From: Desulfobacterales bacterium
Lineage (GTDB): Bacteria; Desulfobacterota; Desulfobacteria; Desulfobacterales; SURF-7
DNA: 32,585 bases
Direction: 5' to 3'
Assembly (NCBI GenBank): GCA_030145525.1
Contig: JAQYVL010000071.1
Location: 1-32,585, forward strand
Part shown: positions 6,898 through 14,808 of the stretch, in pieces
Layout: the number at the start of each line of letters is the position of its first letter
Numbering within the stretch: position 1 is the first letter of the stretch
Position numbers and translations under genes: made by a program
The notes under the pieces: generated by a model
Databases searched by the model: none
The model's input: only the letters and a program-made list of their open reading frames with translations
What the model was told of the DNA's origin: nothing

Positions 6898-8498
6898 TGC
6901 TAATAACAGACATAAAACGTGTTATTGAGCAGGTAAGCCGAGATAAGGGGATTGCTGTTGAGACTCTTGCCAAAACACTTGAGGAGGCTCTGAAATCAGC
7001 GGCCAGAAAAAAATTTGGAAATCAGATCGATATTGAGGCGCAGTACAGTGCGGAGACAGGCGAAATAGAGGTTTTTCAGTTCAAAGAAGTTGTCGAAACC
7101 ATAACAAATCCTGATTTGCAAATTAGTATTGAGGAGGGCCGTGAGCTTGATCCCGAATGTGAAGCAGGCGACAGTCTCGGAACAAAGGTGGATACGAGCA
7201 CATTTGGAAGGATTGCAGCGCAGTCGGCAAAGCAGGTAATCATTCAAAAGATGAAAGATGCTGAAAAAGAAGCAGTTTATTCCAACTGTATCGATCGAAA
7301 AGGTGAAATTATAAATGGCATTGTTCAGCGTATGGACCGTGGTGATATAATCGTTAATATCGGTCAGACAGAAGCCATCCTTCCGCACAGGGAGCAGCTT
7401 CCGAAGGAAACATACAGGCGCGGTGATCGCGTTCGTGCGAATATTATGAAAGTGTTTCCTGACTCACGCGGTCCGCAGATCGTTCTGTCGAGAACGCATC
7501 CCGAGTTTTTAATCAATCTGTTTAAAACCGAAGTTCCCGAAATCAGCGAAGGCATTGTAACGGTTCAGTGCGCAGTCCGTGAAGCCGGCGGCAGGGCCAA
7601 AATTGCAGTTAGCTCAACAGACTTTGATATTGATCCGGTTGGTGCCTGTGTCGGCATGAAAGGGAGCCGTGTACAGAATGTGGTTCAGGAACTTCGAGGT
7701 GAGAAGATAGATATTATTCCCTGGCATGTAGATGCGGCGAAATTTGTATGCAATGCGCTTGCTCCTGCTGAAATATCCAGGGTTATTATTGATGAGGAAA
7801 ACGGATCTATGGAGGTTATCGTTCCGGATGAGTTCCTTTCTGTTGCAATTGGTAAGCGCGGTCAGAATGTCAGACTGGCATCTAAATTGACAGGCTGGCA
7901 TCTTGATGTCCAAAGTGAATCCATATACAGCCAGGCAATGAAAGAAGGTTATGATTCACTCATGGGAGTTCAGGGAGTCAATATCGGCCTTGCTGATATT
8001 TTGTATGAAAAAGGCTTTTTTTCAGCAGAAGAGCTCAGCAATGCATCTGTCGAAGATTTGATGCAAATCAGAGGCATTGATGATGAGGAAAAGGCGGAAG
8101 AGCTGATAGAGAATGCCCGTGTTGCTGTTGAAGCCGAAGCATTGGAAAAGGAAAATCTTGCAGCAGAAGAGGTTGAGGAGCAGGCGAAGGAAGCCTCAGA
8201 AGAAACTGCTGTGGCAGAGGAGGTTGCTGAGAAGTCTGAAAAAAGTTTAACAGAATCCGCTACCGAAGAAGAGGATACGGAGGAGTCCGAGGAAATATCA
8301 GAGGAAACTGCTGCTGAGGAGAAGATTTCTGAAAAGTCTGAAATAGCGGCAGAAGAAGCTGCTGTAGAAGAAGAGGGGATGGAGGAGTCCGAAGAATTCC
8401 CGGGAAAAACTGTCGAGGCAAAGAAAGAAAAGCCGAAGGATGTTAAATCGGCTGATTCTGAAGTTGGACTTTCGGATGAGCCGAACGCGAGTGAATAA
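6897..8498 (+). CDS. nusA: Transcription termination/antitermination factor NusA
   Basis: NusA binds RNA polymerase and controls pausing, termination and antitermination. Of 533 residues, about 1-130 form the polymerase-binding N-domain and 134-200 the S1 domain ('RKGEIINGIVQRMDRGDIIV'). KH1 has 'VGMKGSRVQNV' near 249 and KH2 has 'AIGKRGQNVRLASKLTGW' near 317. A helix-hairpin-helix-like region (about 355-410, 'RGIDDEEKAEELI') follows. Residues 412-533 form an extremely acidic, Glu/Ala-rich tail with repeated blocks (EESEEISEET, EESEEFPGKT); such a long tail is not part of the core family. Translation is coupled to rimP by a 1-nt overlap. Confidence 0.97.
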   Translation: MLITDIKRVIEQVSRDKGIAVETLAKTLEEALKSAARKKFGNQIDIEAQYSAETGEIEVFQFKEVVETITNPDLQISIEEGRELDPECEAGDSLGTKVDTSTFGRIAAQSAKQVIIQKMKDAEKEAVYSNCIDRKGEIINGIVQRMDRGDIIVNIGQTEAILPHREQLPKETYRRGDRVRANIMKVFPDSRGPQIVLSRTHPEFLINLFKTEVPEISEGIVTVQCAVREAGGRAKIAVSSTDFDIDPVGACVGMKGSRVQNVVQELRGEKIDIIPWHVDAAKFVCNALAPAEISRVIIDEENGSMEVIVPDEFLSVAIGKRGQNVRLASKLTGWHLDVQSESIYSQAMKEGYDSLMGVQGVNIGLADILYEKGFFSAEELSNASVEDLMQIRGIDDEEKAEELIENARVAVEAEALEKENLAAEEVEEQAKEASEETAVAEEVAEKSEKSLTESATEEEDTEESEEISEETAAEEKISEKSEIAAEEAAVEEEGMEESEEFPGKTVEAKKEKPKDVKSADSEVGLSDEPNASE

Positions 8499-8611
8499 CG
8501 TCCGGAAAATGAACCGGGCAATGGATATGAGAAAAGATAGAACACGATTGTTGAATCTGAGTTTGAGACTTGAATATAGAAGCTTTTTGTATTGGAGTTA
8601 AAGGGGGATGA

Positions 8612-11227
8612 ATGGCAAAAATCAGAGTTTATGAACTTGCCAGAGATCTAAACATTACGAATAAGACCCTTCTGGAAAAGATTAGGGATCTGAACGTTGA
8701 CGTTAAAAGTCATATGAGTTCACTTGATGGCGAAGCTGTTGCTTTAATCAAGTCTCATATCCTCGGCACAAAAGAGATGAACAAAATTGAAGAGCGGCGT
8801 GTCAAGCCAACGGTTATCAGGCGCCGGAAAAAAGTTGCTCCGGAGCTGCCTTCTTTATCTGAAGAACCTGAAGAGCCTGAAGAGCCTGAAGAAGTTCCTG
8901 AAGAAGATGATAAAAAGGCAGCCAGGGCAGTTGAAGAAGAGTTGCCTTCCGAGACCGAAGTTGCAGAGGAGCCTGAAAAAATTAAGCCTCCTGCTGAATC
9001 AGCGCCGGCGAAAAAAGCGGGTAAACCGAAAAAAGCTCCAAAAAAGGCTAAAAAGCAGGCTGCTGCAAAGATTATAAAGTTACCCACAGAGCCGCCTGAA
9101 GAAATTCCTGCACCGGTCGATGCAGTAGAGAGCGAGGTTAAAAAAGGGAAACCTGCCAGAAAGAGAAAGGGCAGGCCTGGTGCAAAATTGCCTGCAACGG
9201 AACCGGAAATTTCGCCATTGCCGGCCAAAGAAACAAAAGAAACAAAAGAAACAAAAGAAACAAAAAAATCGAAAAAGAAACTGAAACTGAAACAGGATGA
9301 GCCTGAAAAAGATCGGAAGTTTTTTAAGAAAAAGATTTCATTTCGTCGGAAAGCCGTTGTTGAAGGCAAGGCCCTCTATGACGGCGGGCGAGCCCGAGGA
9401 AGAAAAGGGCGCAAAGGATCCAAGGCCAGGCAGGCTACAGGAGAAAAGACTCAGATTACAACACCCAAAGCAATCAAAAGACGCATCAAGATCGATGAAA
9501 CAATTGTTCTTGCCGATCTTGCCAAGCGGATGGGTATAAAGGCCGGTGAAATGATCCAGAAGCTCATGACAATGGGTGTCATGGCGACCGTAAACCAGAC
9601 AATTGATTTTGATACTGCCGAGCTGGTTGCTGCGGAATTTGAATATGAAGTTGAAAAAGCAACCTTTGAGGAAGAGACATTTTTAAAGGTTGAAACAGAT
9701 GATTCGAGCAAACAGACAGACAGGCCGCCGGTAGTGACCATAATGGGTCATGTTGATCATGGCAAAACATCACTGCTCGATGTTATCCGAAAATCCAGCA
9801 TTGCTGATTATGAGGCAGGCGGAATAACCCAGCACATTGGAGCCTACAACGTAAAGACGGATAAAGGAAGGATTGTTTTTCTGGATACGCCGGGTCACGA
9901 AGCTTTTACAGCTATGCGTTCTCGAGGAGCCATGATAACGGATCTTGTTGTTTTGGTGGTCGCAGCAGATGACGGAGTCATGCCCCAGACTATCGAAGCG
10001 ATCAGTCATTCAAAGGCGGCAGAAGTTCCGATAGTAGTGGCTGTAAACAAGATAGACAAGGCTGAAGCAGATTCTGATCGAGTTAAACGGGAGCTTTCGG
10101 AACATGGAATTGTCTCAGAAGAGTGGGGGGGCGATGCGATATTTGTTAATGTTTCAGCAAAACAGAAGACAGGGATCGATGAACTTCTGGATATGATCCT
10201 TCTTCAAGCTGAAATTTTGGAACTGAAGGCCAACCCGGATAAACTTGCAAGGGGGCATGTTATTGAAGCCAAGCTTGATTCAGGGAGAGGGCCGGTTGCA
10301 ACGGTTTTGGTCCAGGAAGGGACTCTGCATACCGGAGATCCTGTGGTATGCGGTATTCATTATGGCAAGGTCCGGGCGATGCTGAATGACAGCGGGGAGC
10401 ATGCTTATGATGCAGGACCGTCGATACCGGTTGAAATTCTTGGACTGAACGGTGTACCTGTAGCCGGCGATGAAATGATTGTAATAGATGATGAAAAAAA
10501 TGCAAAACAGGTCAGTACCCACAGAGCTCAAAAGCAGCGTTCAAAAGAACTCGCCAAATCAAGCAGATTAAGCCTGGAAGGACTTTTTGAAAAGTTGGAG
10601 GAAGGCGAATTAAAGGAGCTGAAACTTATTATTAAGGCAGATGTTCAAGGTTCCATTGAAGCGCTCAAGGACTCGCTCATAAAGCTATCCGGTGATGAGG
10701 TCAAGATTAATGTAATACATGCCGCAACCGGGACTGTCACCGAATCGGATGTATCCCTTGCGGCGGTATCGAATGCAATTATCCTCGGGTTCAATGTGCG
10801 GCCCGGAGGCAAGGTCCAGGAGCTTGCGGCAGAAGAGAATGTTGATATCCGATTCTACGATATTATTTACAATGCTATCAAAGATATCAAGGATGCCATG
10901 GTTGGAATGATGGATTCGACCTATGAGGAGCAGATTCTGGGCCGGGCTGAAGTCCGTGAAGTTTTTGTTATTCCCAAAAAGGGAACCATTGCAGGTTCAT
11001 ATGTTACCAGTGGTAAGGTTGAAAGAGGGCAGCGCGCGCGGCTGCTCAGGGATGGTGTTGTGGTATATGACGGGAAAATTGTTTCCCTGAGAAGGTTCAA
11101 GGATGATGCCAAAGAGGTTCAGACAGGATACGAGTGCGGTATAGGCATCGAGAATTTTAATGATATTAAAGTGAATGATGAGATTGAGTGCTACTACCTT
11201 GAGGAGATTAAACCGACGATGGATTAG
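8612..11227 (+). CDS. infB: Translation initiation factor IF-2
   Basis: A GTPase that brings initiator tRNA to the ribosome, 871 residues. It starts with an IF2_N domain (1-52). A long charged Pro/Glu/Lys linker (about 55-290) holds tandem repeats, and a second IF2_N-like segment follows (about 296-346). The GTPase domain shows G1 GHVDHGKT (379-386), G3 DTPGHEAF near 425 and G4 NKID near 479. Domains II to IV follow and end in '[18 protein letters not shown]'. AAAGGGGG (8600-8607) precedes the ATG. A strong inverted repeat begins on the last base of the stop codon. Confidence 0.98.
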   Translation: MAKIRVYELARDLNITNKTLLEKIRDLNVDVKSHMSSLDGEAVALIKSHILGTKEMNKIEERRVKPTVIRRRKKVAPELPSLSEEPEEPEEPEEVPEEDDKKAARAVEEELPSETEVAEEPEKIKPPAESAPAKKAGKPKKAPKKAKKQAAAKIIKLPTEPPEEIPAPVDAVESEVKKGKPARKRKGRPGAKLPATEPEISPLPAKETKETKETKETKKSKKKLKLKQDEPEKDRKFFKKKISFRRKAVVEGKALYDGGRARGRKGRKGSKARQATGEKTQITTPKAIKRRIKIDETIVLADLAKRMGIKAGEMIQKLMTMGVMATVNQTIDFDTAELVAAEFEYEVEKATFEEETFLKVETDDSSKQTDRPPVVTIMGHVDHGKTSLLDVIRKSSIADYEAGGITQHIGAYNVKTDKGRIVFLDTPGHEAFTAMRSRGAMITDLVVLVVAADDGVMPQTIEAISHSKAAEVPIVVAVNKIDKAEADSDRVKRELSEHGIVSEEWGGDAIFVNVSAKQKTGIDELLDMILLQAEILELKANPDKLARGHVIEAKLDSGRGPVATVLVQEGTLHTGDPVVCGIHYGKVRAMLNDSGEHAYDAGPSIPVEILGLNGVPVAGDEMIVIDDEKNAKQVSTHRAQKQRSKELAKSSRLSLEGLFEKLEEGELKELKLIIKADVQGSIEALKDSLIKLSGDEVKINVIHAATGTVTESDVSLAAVSNAIILGFNVRPGGKVQELAAEENVDIRFYDIIYNAIKDIKDAMVGMMDSTYEEQILGRAEVREVFVIPKKGTIAGSYVTSGKVERGQRARLLRDGVVVYDGKIVSLRRFKDDAKEVQTGYECGIGIENFNDIKVNDEIECYYLEEIKPTMD
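8861..8887 (+). repeat. Coding 9-bp tandem repeat in the infB linker
   Basis: Three consecutive 9-bp units GAAGAACCT, GAAGAGCCT, GAAGAGCCT encode Glu-Glu-Pro. A related unit follows (GAAGAAGTTCCT). The unit is in frame, so copy-number changes would keep the reading frame. Confidence 0.85.
9230..9265 (+). repeat. Perfect 4 x 9-bp tandem repeat in infB
   Basis: Four identical copies of GAAACAAAA encode Glu-Thr-Lys repeats in the basic linker of IF-2. Perfect identity at the DNA level suggests recent slippage rather than selection on the protein alone. Confidence 0.9.
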
Positions 11228-11370
11228 AACTGGTTTCAAAACACCCCCTCAGACCGAATCTCTTTGTTGGGATGAGAGGTTTAATCCTCAAAATATTAAA
11301 TATATTCTTCCGGTTGAACCTCTCATCCCGCCGCGACCTTCGATCCGATTGATGGTTTTGAAACCAGTTC
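11227..11370. repeat. Nested inverted repeat after infB
   Basis: The outer arms GAACTGGTTTCAAAAC (11227-11242) and its exact reverse complement (11355-11370) are 16 bp long and perfect. The inner arms GGGATGAGAGGTT (11269-11281) and AACCTCTCATCCC (11317-11329) form a second perfect 13-bp pair, extendable to 16 bp with one wobble. About 25 unpaired bases separate the two pairs on each side, and the central loop is AT-rich. The element starts on the last G of the infB stop codon. It may be a mobile-element remnant (MITE-like) or a structured RNA between infB and the DUF503 gene. No T tract follows, so it is not a normal terminator. Confidence 0.85.
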
Positions 11371-11498
11371 TATGCAGGGTTCATTCATAAAAGATTATTT
11401 TACCTGATTTCTTATGCGTCTGGTTTAAATTTGTGACAGACACGTAAAAAGCCGGATGACGGCGCTCGCGCCGCTGTTAATGTAAATAACTTTTAAAT

Positions 11499-11527
11499 TT
11501 GAATAGTTAGCTCGTTTATGCAAATTT
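11499..11527 (+). promoter_or_regulatory. Weak promoter candidate before DUF503 gene
   Basis: TTGAAT (11499-11504) and AAATTT (11522-11527) are 17 bp apart in the AT-rich region after the inverted repeat. The rest of the gap (11371-11581) holds a small GC hairpin (CGGCG/CGCCG, 11460-11473) and no gene. Both boxes are imperfect. Confidence 0.25.
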
Positions 11528-11581
11528 TAGTTATTTGGAAGTTAACATTTTACATGGCGAGACCGAGTTAAATAAGTAGAA

Positions 11582-11869
11582 ATGGTTGTCGGTATTGGTA
11601 AAATTGTTTTCAGGCTTCATGATTGCAGAAGCCTGAAGGCCAAAAGAAAGATCGTTAAGGCGATTACGAGCCGGTTGCGCAACAGTTTCAATGCATCTAT
11701 TGCAGAGGTTGGCGCAAATGATATCCATCAGAGAGCGGAAATTGGATTTGCACTGGCCGGCAATGACCGGATGGTAATCAATTCAAAAATAGATAAAATG
11801 TTTAATATGGCGGATAACCTTGGACTGGCTGAAATAATCGATACCGATATGGAGATAATGAGTTTGTGA
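11582..11869 (+). CDS. DUF503 family protein (YlxP-like)
   Basis: A small 95-residue protein matching the DUF503 family: 'MVVGIGKIVFRLHDCRSLKAKRKIVKAI' with the family's SLK-KR motif, then 'FNASIAEVGANDIHQRAEIGFAL'. Members sit between infB and rbfA in many bacteria, including ylxP in Bacillus, which suggests a ribosome- or RNA-linked role. The function is not firmly known. The ribosome-binding site is weak. Its stop overlaps the rbfA start by 4 nt (GTGA). Confidence 0.88.
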   Translation: MVVGIGKIVFRLHDCRSLKAKRKIVKAITSRLRNSFNASIAEVGANDIHQRAEIGFALAGNDRMVINSKIDKMFNMADNLGLAEIIDTDMEIMSL

Positions 11870-12249
11870 AACCATTTGCAAGAGCCGACAGAGTCTCAGG
11901 TCAGATCCGGAAAACGCTATCCGATCTGTTAAGAAAAGATATAAACGATCCACGCCTTGACAAAGCTACAATAACCGGAGTGAAGATGTCTCAGGATTTA
12001 AGACTGGCACATATTTATTTTTCGGTTTCAGGAGCTTCTTCAGACATGGGGCAGCTGACAGAGGATGCTGAAAAAGGCTTTAAAAGCGCTTTTGGATATA
12101 TAAAGCGAACGCTTGCAGGCCGACTGGGTCTCCGGTATATGCCGGATCTTCGATTTCATTATGACCGGTCTTTTGATTATGGGGCTCGGATTGATTCAGT
12201 ATTGAAAAATATAAAAACCGGAAATGCATCAGATAATAGATCATCTTAA
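11866..12249 (+). CDS. rbfA: Ribosome-binding factor A
   Basis: RbfA is a KH-fold protein for 30S maturation and cold adaptation. The 127 residues begin MKPFARADRVSGQIRKTLSD and include 'DPRLDKATITGVKMSQDLRLAHIYFS' and 'PDLRFHYDRSFDYGARID', all typical. The start is GTG within the GTGA overlap with the DUF503 gene. The last 26 nt overlap nrnA in another frame, showing tight translational coupling. Confidence 0.95.
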   Translation: MKPFARADRVSGQIRKTLSDLLRKDINDPRLDKATITGVKMSQDLRLAHIYFSVSGASSDMGQLTEDAEKGFKSAFGYIKRTLAGRLGLRYMPDLRFHYDRSFDYGARIDSVLKNIKTGNASDNRSS

Positions 12250-13198
12250 CAATAGCCATCATATTCTGCTGACTTCTCATGTTCGGCCGGACGGTGATGC
12301 ACTCGGGGCAATGATATCCATGGGGCTTGCCTTAACGTCTTCGGGCAAGCATGTGACTATCTATAATGAGGACGAGGTGCCGAAAACATTTCGGTTTTTG
12401 CCTTCCGCGGATACGATTCTTCAACACTTAGACAGTTTTGATGCTTTTGATACAGCCGTCGTTCTTGATTGTGGAGGTCTGGAAAGGGTTGGCGGCAAGG
12501 CATCCGAGATCGGCCGTATTCCCGTGATAATTAATATCGATCACCACATTACAAATACCGGTTTCGGAAAGTATAAGATTGTTGATCCTTCCGCATGCGC
12601 GACATCTGAAATTGTTTACCGTCTTATAAAGCAAGCCGGTATAACCTTGAACCGGGCCATGGCGTTTTCAATCTATACCGGCATTATGACCGATACCGGC
12701 TCATTCCGGTATTCAAATACAAACAGGGAGGCGTTTGCCATCTGTGAAGAGATGGTCGGCCTTGGTGTTGACCCCAATTTTGTAGCCAGTCATGTTTCCG
12801 TTGCATACTCTCTCAGCCGGATTAAGCTTCTGAATATGGTTCTTGAATCCATAGAAGTGTCTGATAACGGTAAGCTGTCAATCATGGCCTTGACACAGGA
12901 GATGCTGAACAAGACCGGTTCAAAACCGGAGGATCTGGGAAGGCTGATTAATTATGCAAGACAGATTGAAGATGTCAAGGTGGCGGCATTGATATTTGAA
13001 AGCCGGAACAGATGCACCGATCTGCCTGAAAGTAAGCATCAGTTTCATATCAGCCTTCGTTCGGATGGATCAGTGGATGTTGCCGGTATAGCCGCGTCAT
13101 ATGGAGGAGGGGGACATAAAAGTGCTGCCGGATTCAATGTGGTTTCATCACTGTCGGAAATCAAGGCGAAAATACTGAATATGGCTGACAGTTTTTGA
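12224..13198 (+). CDS. nrnA: DHH/DHHA1 nanoRNase / pAp phosphatase
   Basis: A DHH-family phosphoesterase of 324 residues, probably degrading 2-5 nt RNA oligomers and dephosphorylating 3'-phosphoadenosine 5'-phosphate. Metal-binding motifs are visible: D23 and D25 in 'RPDGDALGA', D82 in 'LDCGG' and the DHH signature at 106-108 ('NIDHHITN'). The C-terminal DHHA1 domain carries GGGGHKSAAGF near 294. Its place between rbfA and truB is typical in bacteria that lack orn. It overlaps rbfA by 26 nt and ends 15 nt before truB. Confidence 0.93.
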   Translation: MHQIIDHLNNSHHILLTSHVRPDGDALGAMISMGLALTSSGKHVTIYNEDEVPKTFRFLPSADTILQHLDSFDAFDTAVVLDCGGLERVGGKASEIGRIPVIINIDHHITNTGFGKYKIVDPSACATSEIVYRLIKQAGITLNRAMAFSIYTGIMTDTGSFRYSNTNREAFAICEEMVGLGVDPNFVASHVSVAYSLSRIKLLNMVLESIEVSDNGKLSIMALTQEMLNKTGSKPEDLGRLINYARQIEDVKVAALIFESRNRCTDLPESKHQFHISLRSDGSVDVAGIAASYGGGGHKSAAGFNVVSSLSEIKAKILNMADSF

Positions 13199-13213
13199 CC
13201 CGGATAAGACTCT

Positions 13214-14140
13214 ATGGCACTGGAAAAAAGCGGGATACTCATTATTGACAAACCTGCCGGCATGACATCTGCCAAGGTTGTGGCCTGGTTGAAAAAAAAT
13301 GCCGGTTACCGAAAGGCCGGACACGCAGGCACCCTGGATCCGCTTGCGACTGGCCTTTTGGTTTGCTGTGTCAATCAGGCAACAAGGCTTGCCCGGTTTT
13401 TTTTGCATGGAAGCAAAAAATACCAGGGAACTTTGATGCTTGGAACAGAAACAGATACGTTTGATGCTACAGGAGACGTCACAGCTACTTGTGATGTAAC
13501 AGGCCTTTCAGAAGAAAAGATCAAATCGGTTTTTTGCCGGTTTGAGGGAGAGATGGATCAGCTTCCACCTGTGTATTCAGCGTTGAAACATAACGGGGTT
13601 CCGCTTTACCGTTTGGCGCGCGAAGGAAAACCGGTTCAGAAACCGTCAAGGCGAGTTCATATTTCAAGCTTGCGGGTCCTTAAAATCGATTTGCCGCTGA
13701 TTCATTTTGAGGTATCGTGCTCTGCAGGAACATATGTCAGGACAATTTGCTCTGATATCGGTAAGGAGCTGGGATGCGGGGGTCATTTAAAAAATCTGCG
13801 GAGGACTGAAAGCTGCGGGTTTTCTGAAGACCATGCCATTACCATGGAAGAGGTGGAGAAGCTTCTGACAGAAGGTGGATTGTCGGAAAAGCTGATCGAT
13901 ATGAGCGAGGCCCTTGAAGACATGAAAGGATATGTAGCGGACCAGGAGCTTACGGATAAGGTGCTATACGGGCAGCCTATAACAGGAAGGGTTTTGGAGA
14001 ATAAAAGGATACAGCCCGGGAAGAAGGATCGGTATAGGAAATTTATAAGAATTGTTGATCCGGAAAACAATCTGCTTGCTGTTATGGGCAATGAAAAAAA
14101 TAGTGATGTTTATGATTACTGTTGTGTTTTTCATCCCTGA
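13214..14140 (+). CDS. truB: tRNA pseudouridine-55 synthase
   Basis: TruB makes pseudouridine 55 in the T loop of tRNAs. The 308 residues include 'GILIIDKPAGMTSAKVV', the catalytic motif GHAGTLDPLATG with the nucleophile Asp at position 42, 'KKYQGTLMLGTETDTFDATG', 'QLPPVYSALKHNG' and 'CSAGTYVRTICSDIG'. A C-terminal PUA-like part follows. Length is normal. It lies directly after nrnA in the superoperon. Confidence 0.96.
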   Translation: MALEKSGILIIDKPAGMTSAKVVAWLKKNAGYRKAGHAGTLDPLATGLLVCCVNQATRLARFFLHGSKKYQGTLMLGTETDTFDATGDVTATCDVTGLSEEKIKSVFCRFEGEMDQLPPVYSALKHNGVPLYRLAREGKPVQKPSRRVHISSLRVLKIDLPLIHFEVSCSAGTYVRTICSDIGKELGCGGHLKNLRRTESCGFSEDHAITMEEVEKLLTEGGLSEKLIDMSEALEDMKGYVADQELTDKVLYGQPITGRVLENKRIQPGKKDRYRKFIRIVDPENNLLAVMGNEKNSDVYDYCCVFHP

Positions 14141-14227
14141 GCATCATAATGCAGATACAAATTTCAAAAAATAAAACAGTAAAAAAATTTCAATACTCAA
14201 ACAATCCACAAGAGGAGGCCAAAGAAA

Positions 14228-14497
14228 GTGACGCTTACAACGAGTGACAAGAAAGGTATGATTGATCGGTTTAAACTGCATGATGACGACACCGGATCAC
14301 CGGAGGTTCAGATAGCGCTTCTTACAAGCCGCATTTCCTACCTTACGGAACATGTTAAGGTCCATAAAAAGGATCATCATTCCAGAAGAGGCCTGCTGGT
14401 TCTGGTAGGTAGACGCCGCAGGCTGTTGAATTATGTAAAAAGCAAGGATATCAGCCGTTACCGTACACTAATTGAAAGCCTTGATCTTAGAAGATAG
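14228..14497 (+). CDS. rpsO: 30S ribosomal protein S15
   Basis: S15 binds 16S rRNA early in 30S assembly. The 89 residues show '[22 protein letters not shown]', the invariant [11 protein letters not shown] and '[13 protein letters not shown]'. The start is GTG, with AGGAGG (14213-14218) 9 nt upstream. The 87-nt gap to truB shows no terminator. Pairing with pnp downstream is conserved in many bacteria. Confidence 0.97.
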   Translation: MTLTTSDKKGMIDRFKLHDDDTGSPEVQIALLTSRISYLTEHVKVHKKDHHSRRGLLVLVGRRRRLLNYVKSKDISRYRTLIESLDLRR

Positions 14498-14808
14498 AAA
14501 TGTTGAAGACATAGCCTCATGCAGGTTTGCCTTGATTGTTTTGATTTTATGGGTTGCACTTTTCCCGGGTTGAAATTTTTTGGACTTCAGCAAAACGATG
14601 AGTGAATATTTCAAGGCAGGAGAAGCCCTGGTAACAAGTGCTTTAATACCTGATACCTGCAGAATTCGTAAAACCCCTTTTTTTACAAGAAGCTGAAAAG
14701 GCACTTGGGAGCGGCTATACCGCCCGGCTAGGGAGGGGCAATCCGGCAGCATGATTTCTGGGAAGATGTTTCGTTTCAGTGACGGTGCTGCCATTACAGG
14801 AGATTAAA
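14498..14808 (+). promoter_or_regulatory. rpsO-pnp intergenic region with two stem-loops
   Basis: This 311-nt gap holds no convincing gene. GCGG (14711-14714) pairs with CCGC (14720-14723) over a 5-nt loop, extendable by GG/CC across a bulge. Nearer to pnp, GGCAGCA (14745-14751) pairs exactly with TGCTGCC (14786-14792), ending 4 nt before the CAGGAG ribosome-binding site. In E. coli a stem in the pnp leader is cut by RNase III and used by PNPase to repress itself. This stem could play that role, but its sequence is not homologous as far as I can see. Confidence 0.45.

Noticed and set aside
7970-8545. 191-residue Ser/Ala-rich frame on the minus strand
   Set aside because: It is opposite the acidic tail of NusA. 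The Ser richness comes from reversed Glu codons, and there is no start signal or known motif.
9230-9265. CRISPR-like repeat
   Set aside because: Units are 9 bp with no spacers, and they encode part of IF-2.
8755-9369. 204-residue Phe/Ser-rich frame on the minus strand
   Set aside because: It is the shadow of the repetitive Glu/Lys linker of IF-2.
11227-11370. Ordinary Rho-independent terminator after infB
   Set aside because: The arms are too far apart and no T run follows. The downstream DUF503-rbfA genes normally belong to the same operon.
14468-14794. 108-residue minus-strand frame and a short plus-strand frame (from ATG 14598) in the rpsO-pnp gap
   Set aside because: No ribosome-binding site and no family similarity were seen. 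The region is better explained as leader RNA.
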